Positions 12,208-13,244 of a stretch of DNA of 13,244 bases are shown here, one piece after another. The translations under genes were made by a program, and so were the position numbers. Position 1 is the first letter of the stretch. Each line of letters begins with the position of its first letter. A model generated the notes under the pieces. It saw nothing but the letters and a program-made list of their open reading frames with translations, made no database searches and was not told where the DNA came from. Source of the stretch: CAYZJV01 sp964616275 (lineage in GTDB: Bacteria; Spirochaetota; Spirochaetia; Sphaerochaetales; Sphaerochaetaceae); assembly GCA_964616275.1 (NCBI GenBank), contig CAZTUL010000060.1:1-13244 (forward strand). Reading direction: 5' to 3'.

Positions 12208-13221
12208 ATGGGTTTTACATTACGTGACATAGCCGCATTGTCTGGGTATTCCATAGCTACCGTATCCAGAGTACTTAGCGGTAAGCCTGGAGTTAATAAA
12301 GATACGCGTGAAAAAATTCTCTCTTTGGCAAAAAGTCTTGATTTTAAGGTAAATTACAACGCACGTAGTATTAAAACTCGAAGAACTCATACGATTGGTC
12401 TTATTGTTGCCGATATTACAAACCAATTCTACTCAGAAATTGCAAAAACCATAGAATATCAGGCAAGGCATCTCGATTATACTGTAATTGTGGGAAATAC
12501 TGGAAATAATACCAAAGAAGAGACAGCAATAATCGAAGCTTTCCAGGAACGCCAAGTGGACGGGTTTATTTTTGCTTCAGCAGAGATGAATGATCGAGGT
12601 ATCATTAACCTCATTGAACAGGGGATTCCGACAATTCTTTATCACCGGCATCTTAAAGAAGGGGTAAAACACCATTTTGTTGGTTGTGACGAGTATCAGG
12701 GAATTTCATTAGGAATAGAGCATCTTGCTTCTCTTGGGCATGAGAGAGTAGGGTTTATCTGTGGCTCAAGAGTATTTTCAACCGGCATAGAACGTATGAA
12801 AGCTTTTATGAAATTGCGCACTGAATTCGGTCTTGAAGCAAATAACAACCTCATTAAAGAAGGTGGGTATGATATCGCCAAAACAAACCGAGCCGTATAT
12901 GAGCTCATGAGTATTCCCAATCCTCCCACAGCAATTTTTGCTGCTAACGATCTTATGGCGCTCCAAGTTATGGATAAGGTTCTTGAAATGGGATATCGAG
13001 TTCCTGAAGATGTTTCAGTGATTGGTTTTGATAATATTCCCATTGCATCTCACCAGAGGATCAATTTGACCACAGTAGATATTCAAATTAACCGTGGTGC
13101 ACGCGAAACTGTTCTGAATTTGATTAACTTAATTGAAGGTGTGAACATGAGCAAGGATTTGGTTGATGTTATTCTGGATCCGGAATTAGTAGTCCGATCT
13201 TCAACAGCTCAAGTTCGTTAG
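12208..13221 (+). CDS. LacI-family transcriptional regulator
   Basis: This 337-residue protein has an N-terminal LacI helix-turn-helix (TLRDIAALSGYSIATVSRVL, residues 4-23), the hinge segment NARSIKTRRTHTIG, and a periplasmic-binding-protein-like sensor domain from about residue 58 to the end (GLIVADITNQFYSEIA, AIFAANDLMALQVMD and DVSVIGFDNIP are typical blocks). Such dimers bind palindromic operators and usually respond to a sugar, sugar acid or related metabolite. The recognition helix SIATVSRV resembles that of CcpA (SMATVSRV), which fits the CcpA-like GTAAACG operators in this window. The frame can begin at 12184, but the ATG at 12208 is preferred since AAAGGAG (12191-12197) would otherwise lie inside the gene. 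It is divergent from the GAPDH-type operon, the usual layout for a local regulator. Confidence 0.93.
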   Translation: MGFTLRDIAALSGYSIATVSRVLSGKPGVNKDTREKILSLAKSLDFKVNYNARSIKTRRTHTIGLIVADITNQFYSEIAKTIEYQARHLDYTVIVGNTGNNTKEETAIIEAFQERQVDGFIFASAEMNDRGIINLIEQGIPTILYHRHLKEGVKHHFVGCDEYQGISLGIEHLASLGHERVGFICGSRVFSTGIERMKAFMKLRTEFGLEANNNLIKEGGYDIAKTNRAVYELMSIPNPPTAIFAANDLMALQVMDKVLEMGYRVPEDVSVIGFDNIPIASHQRINLTTVDIQINRGARETVLNLINLIEGVNMSKDLVDVILDPELVVRSSTAQVR

Positions 13222-13244
13222 AATTCTTGAATAAGTATTTTTGT

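Overview
This 13.2 kb window looks like a chromosomal accessory catabolic region from an anaerobic bacterium. The TctC signal peptide style (ending VFA-QG), the codon use and the protein flavour suggest a Sphaerochaeta-like spirochaete, but no rRNA or other taxonomic marker is present, so this is only a guess. I see no mobile element, CRISPR array, tRNA or rRNA.

Layout: (1) 1-144, the 3' end of an Fe/Mn superoxide dismutase gene, then a strong hairpin. (2) 241-5430, minus strand: a five-gene operon read in the order tctC, tctB, tctA, amidohydrolase-2, Ldh2-type dehydrogenase, i.e. a tripartite tricarboxylate transporter (TTT) with two catabolic enzymes. (3) 5431-5861: a divergent promoter region. 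(4) 5862-8246, plus strand: two paralogous Asp/Glu-racemase-superfamily proteins flanking an AEC-family membrane carrier, ending at a strong hairpin shared with the convergent operon. (5) 8321-11892, minus strand: an operon read as archaeal-type (type II) glyceraldehyde-3-phosphate dehydrogenase, archaeal-type phosphoglycerate kinase homologue, LarA-type nickel-dependent hydroxyacid racemase. (6) 11893-12207: a second divergent promoter region. (7) 12208-13221, plus strand: a LacI-family regulator.

The most striking content is the GAPDH-II/PGK/LarA operon. Both glycolytic homologues resemble archaeal proteins more than the normal bacterial enzymes, and both have replacements in motifs that are usually almost invariant. 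In the PGK homologue the Arg of AHQGR is Asp and the Lys of GGAK is Arg. In the GAPDH homologue the PSHHGPD motif reads PSHQCLD. This suggests a dedicated dehydrogenase/acyl-phosphate kinase pair for a substrate other than 3-phosphoglycerate.

The three catabolic transcription units appear to form one regulon. Each has a TTGAC(A/G)-16 nt-(T/C)A(T/C)(A/G)(A/T)T-like promoter followed, 0-6 nt after the -10 box, by a GTAAACG-type LacI/CcpA-like operator. A related GTAAAC-N5-GTTTAC inverted repeat lies just upstream of the lacI-type gene. The working model is import of a hydroxy-carboxylate by TctABC and/or the AEC carrier, stereochemical processing by LarA and the racemase-fold proteins, oxidation by the Ldh2-type dehydrogenase, possible decarboxylation or hydrolysis by the amidohydrolase, and an aldehyde/acyl-phosphate/carboxylate interconversion by the GAPDH/PGK pair. 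The actual substrate cannot be read from the sequence.
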